Below are positions 38,521 to 52,000 of a stretch of DNA of 64,000 nucleotides, in pieces; the first letter of the stretch is position 1, and each line of letters begins with the position of its first letter. The translations under genes and the position numbers were made by a program. The notes under the pieces are model-generated. The model did no database searches. It saw only the letters and a list, made by a program, of their open reading frames with translations, and was not told where the DNA came from. Source of the DNA: Lepisosteus oculatus (lineage: Eukaryota; Chordata; Actinopteri; Semionotiformes; Lepisosteidae); contig NC_090696.1 of NCBI RefSeq assembly GCF_040954835.1, positions 77,623,722-77,687,721 on the forward strand. Reading direction: 5' to 3'.

Positions 38521-41500
38521 CTAGGAAACGGGACACAGTGACAGGCACACGAGGTTGAAAGCATAGAAGCAGATTTGCATGATCACCATGCAGTCCCCTC
38601 TGTTGGACGACAGGGATGTGGGCTCGATGTAGGTGATGTCGAAGTTCGCTATCTTGAGCTCCCTCTGGCAGTAGGTCCCGCTGAGCCGCGTCAGGCAGCG
38701 AGCGAAGGAGTACTTGGCCGCGCAGCTCAGGGCCTCCAACTTGTGCACTTTGTCAAAGTGCATGTCGAAGAACGGGTCATCCTGGAATGGGAGAGGAGGG
38801 AGGAATGCTTAGAGATTTCACACAGATGTACTGGGGGCGGAGCGGTGGCTCTGTGGCTCAGGATCTGCGCCTGTGGCTGGAAGGTTGCCGGTTTGAATCC
38901 TGTGGCTGGCAGAGGAATCCTACCCTGTTGGGCTGCTGAGCAAGGCCCTTAACCCCAGCTGCTCCAGGGGTGATGTACAATGGCTGACCCTGCGCTCTGA
39001 CCCCAAGCTTCTCTCCCTGTCTGTGTCTCGTGGAGAGCAAGCTGGGGTATGTGAAAAGACAAATTCCTAATGCAAGAAATTGTATATGGCTAATAAAGTG
39101 ATCTTATCTTATATAGACAGGCCTGTTACACAGTGGTTTTAACCTGGTTTACCCTAGCTGCAGCAAAGCACTGGTCTCTGGTCTCTGGGAAACCGAATTA
39201 GATTGAAAAGGCTTTCCTAGTGCTGTGCCTAGAATTGGCACATTTTACCAGAATTTGGCGGGTAGGAAAACCACCTGATAGTATATAACATCTGTCTAAT
39301 GTAAAACAGAAAGCCATGACCTGCACTTTATGCTTTATCTCTAGGTAGGCAAAACATTTTTTTTGGCATTTGAGGAGCCTTGATATGAAAGATACAAAAA
39401 AGAACTGTCCCCGTTATATAAACGTATATAATATAACCAATATGTTTACAGGTTCTCAGAATTAGTACATAAAATGTATTGATAAAGAACAAGACTTTTC
39501 TAGCAGTTTCTAGTCAGAATGAAGATTACTGATGATGAAAGTTCAATCAGGTTTCTCAGCAAGCACTGCACATGTGGAAAAGAAATCACAAAGCATATTA
39601 TTAAAACAACAGTTAACAAAACAAACAAATTTCATCAAATAAATTCATGCTACAGGGTTACAGAGAGTGTTAAGAAAAAAAAATAACTTAATGTAATGCT
39701 CGTGAATTGGAACTCTGATCAATTCTAGTGAGAATCCAACCTCAGCAGTAAAGAAGCAGCGCAGTACCCTGGAATATTACTTTAACCAGGGCGGCTCACC
39801 AGATCATTGTGAGGAGTGAGTGCATTAGATCACTATTAGATGGGAAGGCATACTTGTCTCATTCTAATAGTTCCAAACGACGGAAGAGAAGCACAGAGTG
39901 CTAGAGGAATCGGCTGGGAGCACTGTCTCTCTCTGCTTAACCACAGAGCCCTGTCTCCTCCATCAATTCTTCATTAGTGGCTAGCTTCAAAAAGGATAAT
40001 TGCTTTGGTTCCCATAATTATCAAAGACATGACTTGCACTTTGTGCTTTATCCCTAGGTAGGCAAAAACCTTTTTTTTTGCATTTGAGGAGCCTTGATGC
40101 GGAAAAGCAATAAACCCGATTGTCCCTTTTCCTTGCCGTTCTGTAAATCTCTATTTTGTCACCCATGACATTCGTAGAAAGATGACATTAGGAGTAAAAC
40201 CACTGTACCAAATAGAAAAAAGAAACCAGATAAACCAGGGGAAAGATTTGATTTCGTTTCTCTTGTTTTTTGCACGTACCACAGAATAATATTGCTCATT
40301 CTTGCGGAGTTGGAAATGCATGCTTGTTATGCAGCACCTAAGGGACTGGTGACCAGTGCACTTCCTCTGTAATTTCTCATCAACACAGACCCGATATTGT
40401 TACTGAATCAAGCTAATTAGTTAATCAAGGTAAATATGAATTATTTGTTTGCATATACACAATATTTCAAAAGCTACCTTTTGCCTTTTCTTTGTAAGAA
40501 AAAAAATGGATGTACGATCCTTTTCCAGCTTTAATCGTATTCACTTCCCTTATTACAGTGCCGTGATGTCGATCTGTTTTTAGGCAGCCAGGTTTGCCAA
40601 TGCTCTGGGGGTAGAAAATATGACTGTAATTGAACTTTTCTGAAAAAAGAAAAGTTCTCATAACATAAAGCATGGACTCAGCTTGGAGTACTCTGTGCTG
40701 TAACGACTGAAATATCTGTCTTCTCCAGAGTGTTATCTTGTACAGAAGGAATGTTGAGGGAAATTCCACTCCGTTTCCTTCCACATCAAAGGCCATCAGC
40801 AGCAGCTCTTGTGCGCGGTTTACTCCTTTAGGGTTACCAGCCTGTCAGTTAATGCCCCCCTGAAACCTCCTTCTCGCGAGTAGCTAACAATTTACACCAG
40901 AGACTTTTTTTCTTCAAATTTACTGTGATGTGCCCATCTCCACACTAAAGTGCAGGGAAGTACAGTCTTTGGAAGTATTGCAGGAGTTGTGATTGGTGAT
41001 GATATATACTGTATGCTGGATGCAAATCCTTGGACCAAACAGCCAAGCAGACGTGTAATAAGCACTGTATAGGCCTTGCAGGAACTAAACGCACTTTAAT
41101 GGTGTTCAGGTTTTGCAGTTTTGGAAAAGAGCACATACTGCAGGGGTTCCCCATTCTGGTCCTGGGCTCAGCTGGGTGTTGTTCCACCTGAGCCCTCAAC
41201 CAAATACTTGGACCCCTTGATAGACCCGATAATCTGTGTAATTTAAGCTCTTTATTTGTGTTCTGTTCCTACACCAGCTGGAAGCTGCATTCCAACTATC
41301 GTGTTTCATTAGTCATGTTAAGATCTCCAATCTTTGAATAGAAAAAAAATCCTGAGAAGGTTCCAACCAAGCAACGTGTGTGTGAGGATTTCATGAAGTC
41401 GAGATATCAGCAGTGATAGGAACGAGCCGACGAGTGGGTCCCCAGCACCTGGACTGGGTACCCCAGGCTGTAAACGTTTCCTTGTTTTTCTTCCTGTAGG

Positions 41501-41770
41501 CAGTAAAAGCACTGTGAAAATCGACATTACATACTCATGGAAAAAGGCGAACTGTAACGCTTTAGACAAAGAATGCCTGCGCACAGAAATAGTCGCCTGT
41601 AAATTACTCATTGCAGTGTAGTTCTCGAAATACGCCGTCAAATATTTCAGGGAAGTAGCCCGAACTGTACATCCTCACATCTGAGCTCCGAATCGTCGAA
41701 TCGCTGTTGAGATTCTTTATGATCAAACGAAATAGACTCAACCGTTTTCGAAGCACAAACTCCATTGTTT

Positions 41771-41830
<60 letters not shown>

Positions 41831-42833
41831 CTGTAGGACAAAATGAATATTTTCTATTACTTTCATATGGAATAACCCAAGCAGTGTACAGGCTTACAGT
41901 GTCGGCTTCTCTCCCGTCAAGTAAGACCAGATCCTTGAGGAACCAGGACTGAATCTTCTCATAGGTGTCGTCCAAGCCCGACCTGACGTATTTCACCAGC
42001 GATATCAGGACGTCCTTTCCTTTAGTCACTGAAACCAACACATTTATTAAATTACCGTTAGGAAGGACAACATGTGTTTGAGAATGTACTGTCTTCTTTT
42101 TTGTGAGTGAAACCTTTTTAAACAATTTTACATCTGTGTTTCTGAACACACATCTCTTGTCAGATTACATCTGAGCCATCGCAATTACAAGGTGTGATTA
42201 TCGCGGCATTAAAATGGTTAGACCAGTAGGGACCATAGTAGTATTTCAGGCAGCTTACACACAATTTAAATAATTAAAAATATTTAAAATAATTAAATAA
42301 TTTTAAAATGATTCAATTTTAAGCAAGGTAATTGTTCTGTGATGTGCAAATATTTTTTGACTGCATGAGATTACAATATACTAATAATCTATTTTAATTC
42401 AATATAACTTCATTGATCATCATCGTGAAGATATATTTAACTTAAATTTTATTGAGTGTGCATTTTATCTACTTCATCTATTTCATTTCACTTACAGGAC
42501 ATTTAGTTTCCCATTTAACAAATAACAATCGACTAAAGCACCAGGCCATTCATTTAATTATTTTGTTATCCTGGTAACAAACATAATGTTCTTTTTCCTC
42601 ATTTCTTTCACCCACAGCACACGAGCGAATGTTATTTCTACGCCATATCGCGCAAATAGCGTAAACATCTCAGTCAAATTCGTTTTTTTCTTAGTGTTCA
42701 TGGCTTACTTACCCGACACGCAGAGAAAGTGTCTCCCTTGTGCCGAGTACACAATTTCAATGAACTCGTCCAGCCTCTGTCCTTCGGGTCTAAAGAGCCG
42801 TTTCTGCATTTCCTCTTTCAACAAGGACGACAT
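38521..42833 (-). CDS. exoc1l: Exocyst complex component 1-like protein, complete
   Basis: Three coding exons at 42713-42833, 41898-42028 and 38521-38781 total 513 bp, or 170 residues plus a TAG stop. The human protein has about 172. The product resembles only the N-terminal PH-like region of EXOC1: [37 protein letters not shown] (compare [13 protein letters not shown] in EXOC1) and a conserved C-terminal half with [19 protein letters not shown]. The C-terminus ends in a hydrophobic stretch ([15 protein letters not shown]). The ATG has GAA directly before it (G at -3). Intron phases (1, then 0) match the first two introns of EXOC1, which lies 3.8 kb downstream on the same strand, so the pair looks like a partial tandem duplication. 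No molecular function is established to my knowledge; membrane lipid binding is inference from the paralogue. A SINE and a TAA microsatellite lie in intron 2. Confidence 0.92.
38832..39113 (+). mobile_element. tRNA-derived SINE
   Basis: About 280 bp. The 5' part has an A-box-like stretch (GTGGCTCAGGATCTGCGCC) and a B box GGTTTGAATCC at 38890-38900, as in a Pol III promoter. The 3' end reads AATTGTATATGGCTAATAAAG then TGATCTTATCTTAT. It is well preserved and lies in EXOC1L intron 2, 50 bp from exon 3 and antisense to the gene. Confidence 0.85.
39314..39400 (+). repeat. Direct repeat pair, copy 1
   Basis: Shares TTTATC-CTAGGTAGGCAAAA-type text and GCATTTGAGGAGCCTTGAT with 40025-40103, about 0.7 kb away in the same orientation. 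Both lie in EXOC1L intron 2. Probably a dispersed repeat fragment. Confidence 0.75.
40025..40103 (+). repeat. Direct repeat pair, copy 2
   Basis: Second copy of 39314-39400, with GACTTGCACTTTGTGCTTTA and GCATTTGAGGAGCCTTGATG. Confidence 0.75.
41772..41829. repeat. ATA/TAA microsatellite
   Basis: About 19 perfect TAA units in EXOC1L intron 2, 70 bp downstream of the exon 2 donor in transcript sense. Confidence 0.97.
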
Positions 42834-45800
42834 TTCCAGAGCTCTGCGAGGGGCCAAACCGTGTTGAGCACAGGGTTTAATTTACTCCACAAGTTGTTTT
42901 ACTTCTCTTTTCAAAATATCAGTTGCACAGGCATTTATACAGTCTGAATGTAGCCGGAGTGCTTGTGAAGTAAAGGACACACTTCTGACTTAGTGTGATT
43001 AATGAGTCCTTTTCTTAAAAGTGTCCCCAGAGGAATATACAGCAGCTATGTCTGAGTAGTTTAGCAGGATTCTTTTTTCCAGAACAGATATTATTAAAGC
43101 TTCAATTAGATTCCATTATAATCACTGAAAGCCTGGCAGCGTATTGATTGATGGAGTCTTCCATTAAGGATTTAGTGCCGTAATTCCTGAAGGCACGTCA
43201 TTAATAGCTCTGAACTTTCAGAGCTCGAAAAAAAGTCGATTATCATAAAAGGTTTTCTTGCAGCAAAATTATACAAGCCTTTTAAAAGTTACCATCGTGG
43301 AATCGAAATTTTCAACTCAAGCCTTTTTAGTGCTGGAGATTTTAATTTTCAGTTCCCAGCTCTTCAGTTTCCTAAAAATTGCCTGGAGCTGTTCTATTTC
43401 TGTTTTGCTTGTGCAGAAGCGAACACTTAAAGTTATAAAATACAGGGATTGCAAAGTGATTCCAGTGAAGCTCACTCTAAGCCTCTGTAAGGAGTGGCCT
43501 TGTGAGGAGACTGAGTCTCTTGGTTTTCTGAGGTGCTTCGGGTTTAACTGTCATAAGGGATCATAAGGGATCCCTGTCACGTCATGAGAGAGATATTCAC
43601 AAGGGATATCCAAACACTGCACGTTGTTGCCTATTCGTGACACAGACAGAGAATGGCATCAATAATACATTTCCCAGCAAGTAGACCCTGCCCTGGATGG
43701 CATGTTAAAGGAAGGAAGAGATCAGTTCTTCAGCACGGCTATGACTGTCATCCCCCAGCTCTTGCAGGAGTGTGAACAATTCCACTGGGGTCCTCTTGTA
43801 GCTGGCAGGCCCGCTGCCTGGGAAACAGAATTACAGGGATCATCAAACGTTCCAGGACTCTGGATCATGATGACCACGATGAGCAGGCCAGCACTCTTCA
43901 CCTGAGAGCGCAGCGCCACCGAGGAGCAGGGAGCTAAGTCAACATCACTGTCCGGACTCTCAGTGTCCATGAATCCCAAAGCTCTGAAGTTTCTCCCTGG
44001 GGTTTGATGAGGCTGGGAGCGTTGACTCACTGTCAGTCATGCCCAGAGGTTAATTTAAAATCAAAAGAACAAAGAGAACTTGATGTGCAGGGATAACTGT
44101 TAAACACACAGAAATACAGTTCATGTCACTGGTAAAAAACCTTGTTTTCATTTTACATGTTAACTCTTGCAGTTCTGCAATATCTGACATCTAAGGGAAT
44201 TTAAACAGCTTTTCTGATAGCTTACAGTCCCAAAGATAAGAGGTAATATTGCCAAGTATTTTTTATTGTATTCACATTCTTGTACTTTAAGATCTGCATT
44301 TGTAACTGCAGATCAATCAGAAAGTTGAAATCTTCTATATATCATTGCATGAGTACAGTAGCAGTAGCTTACTGACTAAAGTAAAGGAGCTCCAGTGGAG
44401 GCAATATGAAACCAGCAGATGCACAGTTATCCAAAATGCACCTTGTGCCAACACTATGTATTGTATTATGGTATCCTATTGCATTACTGAAGCTCTTATG
44501 ATCACCCGAGGTCATGCCTGTACTACCTGTGTCCAACACCTGGTGGCACTGTGGTGCAGAAGGCTTGTTTCCACAAAAGGAACACTCCAGATGTCTGTGT
44601 GGAGATGGCTTGATCTTGGTTGCTTCTGTGGGTTTCCACGTAATTGTCTCTTTCTCTGTAGTGGACTGGAGTCTCATCCTGTGGTTCTGGGACAGGCTTC
44701 AGCTTATCGATAGTGGCTGGAAATGTTCAAACCATGGTCCATATGAAAGGCCATGTGGGCAAAAGAAATATTGCATAAATCATTCATATAAATTGCGCTG
44801 CCTCACACCGTCAGCAGGACTAAACAGAGCAGTTCCATGGAGATGTAAGGCTACGTTGTAGGTTCAGATCCCAGCCAGGGCACTGCTGGTTAAAATTGCA
44901 CAGCCGCACAAATGTAAGTTGCTCTGGGTGAAAGCATCAGCCAAGTAAAACATTATTACTTGTCCGAAGTAGACTACAACATGCATAATCAAAAAGCAGG
45001 TTTTCTATGCATGGGAAATATTTTTGACATATGATGCTTACAAAGCTGCAAAATCCCGAGCCAGAATTGTCGGAGTTTGTGGTTGTTGATTGTTAGAACT
45101 CCACACAATGAAACAACGCAGGTTGTGCTTAGAGTTCGACAACATTGATTTACACATCATACCCCACACTGCTCGCCTCCGAACCTGATTACACCAGTTC
45201 GTCAATTATTTGCAGCTCCCTTTGGCTTTGAGTCACATGTGGCATAAGAACCTTTTACTGTGGAGATCTCACACAAAATCACCGAGCCTTGCAAAAAGAC
45301 AAATTGGTTTTCGGGCCTACCAAGGAAATCGTGGTGGTCCTTGTCTTGAGAAGTCTTGCTCCTTGGTTTGGAAACACATACAGTAGCAGAGCGGTGAGTC
45401 TGTTTGCTCAATCAAGTATCTCTCCAGCGCGCTGGCAGTCCTCCCCTGGTTCACAGCTTATGCCTTCATGTCATTGTGCAATAACTCAGCAGCTACATGT
45501 TAGAGCTTGTCCAGTGCCTGCCTGATCTTCTGCCCATCACGTCTCGCACTCGGTGTCCTGATGACAGACTTGGGACTTCACTTCCATTGACTGTACGCGC
45601 CTGAAAGAAAATCATTACACCGACGCTGGAACAGTTCCTTTTTGCTGTGGTGATGTTTGTATTGACCCGGAAAGGTGTGATACACAAAGGGGCTGCTTTG
45701 AAATCAGTAAATCACGGTGAAAAATGAGGCTTCCGGAGCAATTAGTTTTTTTTGGCAAAGGTAATATCATATGCAATGTGTTTATGGGAAAGGAGTTCCT

Positions 45801-46040
45801 TCTTGTGTCACTGGACCCACAGCAGGAAGGTTGCTGTTTGCTTAAGAACACAACAAAAGCTGCGCAGGTGGTGTGCGTTAAGACATGAGTGATAGAGGGT
45901 AGAGTTACTGGGCTGTGAAAGGGCATTCTTTCTTTCTTCTGTTGAAGCAACGGGGAAGTAGAGGCTGATCAAGTCTTTTCCTTGAAAGACTGAACGAGCT
46001 CGCAGTTCACTTCTGTAAGACCGGCGAGTCCAGAACATAG
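42834..46040. other. Divergent intergenic region between exoc1l and the CNBD2-like gene
   Basis: The two genes are head to head and 3.2 kb apart, so both promoters should lie here. No coding exon is supported. A tRNA-derived SINE fragment lies at about 44840-44955. In human the neuromedin U gene lies beyond EXOC1L; I saw no neuromedin-type FRPRN peptide here. Confidence 0.5.
44840..44955 (+). mobile_element. SINE 3' fragment
   Basis: GTAGGTTCAGATCCCAGCC resembles a B box, and GTAAGTTGCTCTGGGTGAAA with GCATCAGCCAAGTAAA matches the conserved 3' tail style of fish V-type SINEs. Confidence 0.55.
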
Positions 46041-49000
46041 ATGGACCCCACTGGCCTCAAAACTAAGGTACAATAACTTAATTTTCCCTTGAAAAAATTA
46101 ACACCAGCCAGAATATTTTAATTGCTTTCCCCCTTGTTGTTTTTTTTCCCTTCTTCTAACAGGATTATGGAAAATTCCATCAAATTGCTGGGAAAGTGAA
46201 AACTGTTTGTGCGATAAACCAGGCATTGAAAAGGTGGGTATATTTAACTGAAGAGTGTAGCCTTTTGTATTTCTATATTAAATGAGTTAAAAGGTGAGGG
46301 AAATATGTCTTTGTTTTAACTAGTTTTTCTTAAGATTAAATAATATTTTATTTCTAACACCAGGACATAAGAAAAATTCAAAGCAGTGCTGCAGAAGCGC
46401 TTAATCGTTCATTCTTCTTGGCAAGAGAAAAGAGAACATCTTTCATAGCATTAATTTGCAAATCAATGATTTCAATAATGCAACGCATTTAATCTCAAAG
46501 ACTCAGTGATTTATTTATCATTATTTCTCTTGCCTTTAATCATGATTCCTTCAAAGAAAGGGAAAGTCAACACCTGTACAAGGGTTCCTTGTATACCACA
46601 CATCCTGAAGCAGCTGCTGTTGCAGTTTGGAAGATACAGTATGGATGAATACCAACAGCAGCACTGCACTCAAGAAGAGGCATTTAGTGGTAACTCTGGG
46701 TGTAGCCTGCTTGGTCTGAGGGATGATTGGCAATATGGTTGAGGGAATGAGACCCTCCTACAATAAAGGACAGGTCTGCTTGCTGGTGGCGATGGGGTGC
46801 TCCCATGACGAGCATGAAGAAATAACAGCCCCCAGGCCTGTGTTGTCATGGAGAGCCTGGAATTAGGGTTCATCTTCCTTGCCGACTTGGAGCCCCAAGT
46901 ATATCTGAGAGTGGAAAAGGAAACTGCTTTCATTGCAGAAAAAAACCTCCATGCAGTGCAGTTTCCCCCTCAGCAAACAGCAAGAGCCATTGCTTTCAAA
47001 ATATAAAGATAGTTCCTAATGGTCTTCTTAGGGTTTGAAATGGAAAATGTAAAGATTGAACTGCATGACTCCCATTAATAATACATGCAGTATGAATTCT
47101 TTCAAACTTTCCTCTTGTCTTTCCGTCTCAAATGGAAAACGATTAAAATGATACTTTCAAGGTACTTGAAAGTGCTTCTACTATTCAGGCTCGAAGTGGC
47201 CGTGACTTTCTTGTGATTCTGACTTGTGTCAGGTACCATAAACAGCATCATTTTGTTTTTATTATTGCACTGTCCACCAAATCAATCCATTGTATTTTTA
47301 TATAGCACCTTTCAAGAGCACTCTATAGGCACTTTACATACTGTATAATTTAATGATACACCTAAAGAAGTACAGTTAACAGAAAATACAATAGGACCAT
47401 GCACTCTTTAATTGAGAAATTAAAAGAAAGCAATAGATTACAGTACATTTCAGGCTCAATTTATTAATTTATGGTAACCTGCAAAAAGACTGGTGAAATA
47501 GTGTTTGTGCTGTAGTTCTAGTAACTGTCTCAATCACTGACTCATCACCTTTACAGCAGGAGTTGCACATTAACTCAACCTGGGGATGTTTTACTTTGGC
47601 TCATTAGATCAATTAGGTCCTTTGTTATGTTAACACTTCTTGTATGAGCCAGGTGATCATGTAGGATCACAGGAGTAAATAAGGGATTGCTAGTAGCTTC
47701 TGACGACAGGAAGATTATTTTAAACTTTATTTTAGTCATCTCCCTCACTAGGAATAACAGGCTGAAGATGGATAGACTTTAAACAAATAATTAAGTGTTG
47801 CCCTGACGTCTGATGCCTTCTAGTCCTGCTTGTTTGCAGGGACTGTGGAGCTGGCAGTGTGCAGCAGTGGGCTGAAACGCAGCTGATGATGAGAGTGGAC
47901 CCGGAGAGAGAGCTCCTGTTCAACATCGCAGATTTCACCAGAAAGAGCCCTGTACGTCCTGGGCGGCTCAAGCCAGTTGGTCTCTCAGCTGTATCTGTGT
48001 TCGTTCTGACAGCACCGACAAACTCCTCTCTCCCGTGCAGCACGGAGATGGAATACTGCATGTAAATTATTCAACGCAATCTCAGAGAGAGCCAGCACAG
48101 TACTGCAGCAGTTAGAATGGCCACCCTGCTGGTCCTGGGTTCCATTCTGGAACTGGGTGTCTGTCTGTTCGATTGCTCTCAGTGCTGCCTCGCTCAAGTG
48201 TGGGACATCAATGTTCCAACTGTTAATCTAACAAGAAATAACATGAAGGAGTGGACTCAAGGCAGGGTTCTCTTCCTGCGGCCCACAATTCTTACAAATT
48301 TTTACTGTCCGTGAAGGTGCTAAGCACAGCAGTAGTGCAATGCTGACATTGTAAAGAGTCATCTGTGTCACTCTTGAGTTATCTGAAAGAAATGACTTAA
48401 AAAGTCCACATCATTTTTTGCAGAACATGATGTGAGACAGGAATGAAACATTGACAGATTTCTCCTTGGCAAGCGTGTTCATGATTGGGCTGTCGTTTTC
48501 TTTAAGCTGCATTCCTTTCTCCTGCAGGGGAAACACAGAGACCCTTTAGACAACCTGCTCTCCATCTTCCCTTCACAAAGACAGCCTCACGATGTGCAAG
48601 AGGTAAAAATAAACTCTACAGACTAGCACAGGTTCTTAGTGCTGAGCAAAACAAGGACGATGTTTTGTGCAGGAGCACTGCAGTCTCCAGTCTCACTGCA
48701 GGTGAAGTTTGTTCGGTATTTCGTATGTTTGTGTTTAACTGAAGCACAAAACCTCATTTGTTCATTTAAACCCTCCGTAAACAGCTTAATATTTACTCAT
48801 ATAATGAGTGGGATATGTACTTAGTCAAGTCAGTAAACATTTGAAGAAAGTGTGGCACATTCACACTGTCAGAGAACTGACACTTGTGTTTAAATGAGCA
48901 AATGAAACGCTCTACTGGCAAAGCACGTTTAGAAGTTATGGTTGAAAATGACTAATTTTGTTGTTTCCATTTTGCTATATCTGCACATGACTAATGTTCA

Positions 49001-52000
49001 ATAATATTGTTGCTGTCTTTTTTTGTACTGTTTTGAATTCAGTCATCCTGGGCAGAGACTGCTCTTCGCTTCCAACATTATGACAGCATTGCAAGCCTTA
49101 AGAAACCCCCACAGGACTCATAAACCCAAGACAACAGCACAAGAGCGTGCCTTAATGATCACTCTTCTTGTTAGAGCACAGGGCTGCCTGTGTATCGTAA
49201 ATCATTGCAAACGAAGGGACGTGCTGCCCAGGAGACTGGTGACACTGCAGCATTTGAAATTTGCTGAAGGCGTCTACACTGAGCCTATTAGTAACCTAAT
49301 ATTAGAAGCCCAAAACCTCCTCAGCTTTGAAAGCTTCCCTTGTGTTCAGACACATGAATGGGGCTACTATATGGAGTGTGTTGTCACTGTAAATTGTCTC
49401 TTTATGAATGACTTAGTTGAAAGCAGGGAGTTCCCACCTCTGTCCTGGAGGGTCAGATTCCTCTGAGCTTTAGAAATCTCTTTAAATCACTTTAAAACCT
49501 TCTCCACTCATGCTCGTAACTAGTTCAATCAAACTTGTAAGAGTTGCGGAGGAATAAAAACCAACTTGACTGACTTTGAGAGTCCCTGCTCTACAGTGAC
49601 TACCTGCTCCACCCTTTAATTATATTAATTTTGTTGTGTGCCGATTCTTCTGAATAGAAGTTATTGGTGTTTCTAACCGATCGGTTTATCTATTAAATCT
49701 ATACAAGCACCTAAGAAAGCTTAAAAGTGAGAAATGGCCATTCAGCTCATTTGGCTGGTTAGGTAGTTCGTGGTTAATCGATCCCAGGGTCTCACCCAGC
49801 TGCTTCTTGAGGGAAGCCAGGGTATCGGCTTCAACAATGTGGCCGGGCAGTTTCTGTTGCAGTTTCAAATGCAGTTCGACTTCTTTTCCTCTTGTTCCTC
49901 GCTGGGCTGTGAGAGTCTGGAAAGAAAGACACAGCCATGTTGTCAAACGCTGGTTTCTTTCAAGAAACATCTGGATGGATCTCATTTGAGACCTGTTTTA
50001 GTTTCTAATGATCACATTTTTAGATACATTATATTAACTATACAGAATGTACATAGTCCACACTAGGTGGTCTCTCCAAGTTTAAGGGATGCTTAGTTAT
50101 AAGAGGTAAGAATAAATATCTGTTATTTTTAAACAGAATTAAAACATTTTTTTTCTTTCCAGATAAAAGCTCTTCTGTGCAAAATCAAAGCGTTTGAAAG
50201 ATTTCCAGACTGTGTCCAGCATGATATTTGCAAAGCCGCCATATACCAACAGTAAGTCCAACTTACATATTCGATTTTTAGGTAGAAATAATAAGGCCAT
50301 TAAAAACAAAAGTAGTGTTTATATTCAATTGTATTCTGTAAAATGTAAATGTATAAATCACTGTTCATTGAATGTATCTCTAAAGACGTGTTCCGTGTGT
50401 TATTCATGCACCACTCATGTCCATTGATTAGTGTGAGAAGAGAAGCAGTTACCCTTGACAAGTGCTTGGAAACACTTCAAACACACATTACAGTTACTTA
50501 CTGTAGGTCAACGAGCAACTCAGACTGTCTGTATGGACGTTCAGCTGCATGCTAGACAGTGCGTTTTCCCTCAGTGAAAGGACCTACAGTCTGTAGGCTT
50601 TGCTGATTTTCTTGAAAAACAAAAGGTGCTGGTGAGTGTGTTCAGACCGAGAGACCTGGGTTGACTTCCAACATGTCCCTTTGTACTCATCTCTTTTCAA
50701 GAATAAAAATGTTCAGTTCCTTTGAACTGTGTGGGGTGGTCCAATAAGACTGGACTGATTCCAGAGCAGTCAAATCCTTTTTTCGGAATGTGGTGACCTA
50801 AACTGTACAAACTGTACTCAATGAGCAATGTACAATCTAAAAATCACATCCCTTTTAACTATATATCCTAACATTTTGTTTGCCGTGTTTATTGTTTTGT
50901 CACATTGTCTGTAAAATATAAAAGATGTGTAAGTGTCAGTAGTGTTGGTGTTATCTGAATATAGCACTCCAGGTTTATACTTTCTGAAGACTTTGATGTA
51001 TTACATCACATTACTTGAACTACGGAACTTAAACATGATCCATTACAACATGTTTGTGGGTTCCATTCATCACAGCTATGGCTTCACTGAATGAAATAAG
51101 TGATCCAAATAGATTTATAAGTTGGAACACTTGTGGTTGTCCCTTTGCTATAATTATGGGAGGGCTGAGAACCACAAATTAAATCAGCAGAACGATGTGA
51201 AGCCAACGAACGCTCTGTGTGGGATATTACAGAGTTGCATGACGAGGGATGGAAGAGAGAAGAGCCTTTCTGGCCCTTCGCTTGTGTTGAGTTTTCAATC
51301 TTTCATCCACTCGCTCTGTGGAAGAAGCTGGGCATGAGCACTAACATCATGGCTGGTGGCTTGTTCCACTCCCACAGCCTTCTGCGCACAGAAGCGCCTC
51401 CTGCTCTCCGTTTTAAAAGTGCTTTCCTGATGTTTCCACTGGTATCTCCTGTCCCCCGGTTCGCTGTGGCTTCCAAACTCCTTCGTCAAAGCCTTGGAGG
51501 ATTGGGAGTTTGAGAATCAGCTGCCCTCCTAATCTTCTCTGTTGAAGACTAAGAAGGTTCAGCTGATATGGCCTGTCAGTGCTGGGCACCCCTGTAAGCC
51601 CAGGGATGTATCTGTTTGCTCATTTCTGCACTGATGTTTGTAACACAGTAACCAGTAGTGCACACAACATGGTGCCTGACACTTTCTACTTGTAGCTGGA
51701 GTTTTGGCTGCGGACGTCCGTTCTAGATGAAGAGAATTAATATCTCCCACACTGTCGACTCTTCCTTTACACACTCATCCTCGATGTCGCTATTTAAGAC
51801 GGCTTTATAACTGACACTGAAGCTTGGGAAGCTGTAGCACAACTCCTAACGCTGGCTTTTGAGTTCTCTGGAGGTCTGACTCCTGATTCCTCTAGATTGG
51901 GCTCCTGGACCTGAAAGCCCTGTTTCAGACACACTGCTGCTCCTTTCCTGTCTCTCTGAACACGGTGTCTCCACTAGTGCTGTACTGGTCTCCTTCGCTC

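Noticed and set aside
49023-49466. 147-codon plus-strand ORF
   Set aside because: It lies within intron 4 of the CNBD2-like gene, matches nothing I recognise, and its end overlaps a decayed MITE.
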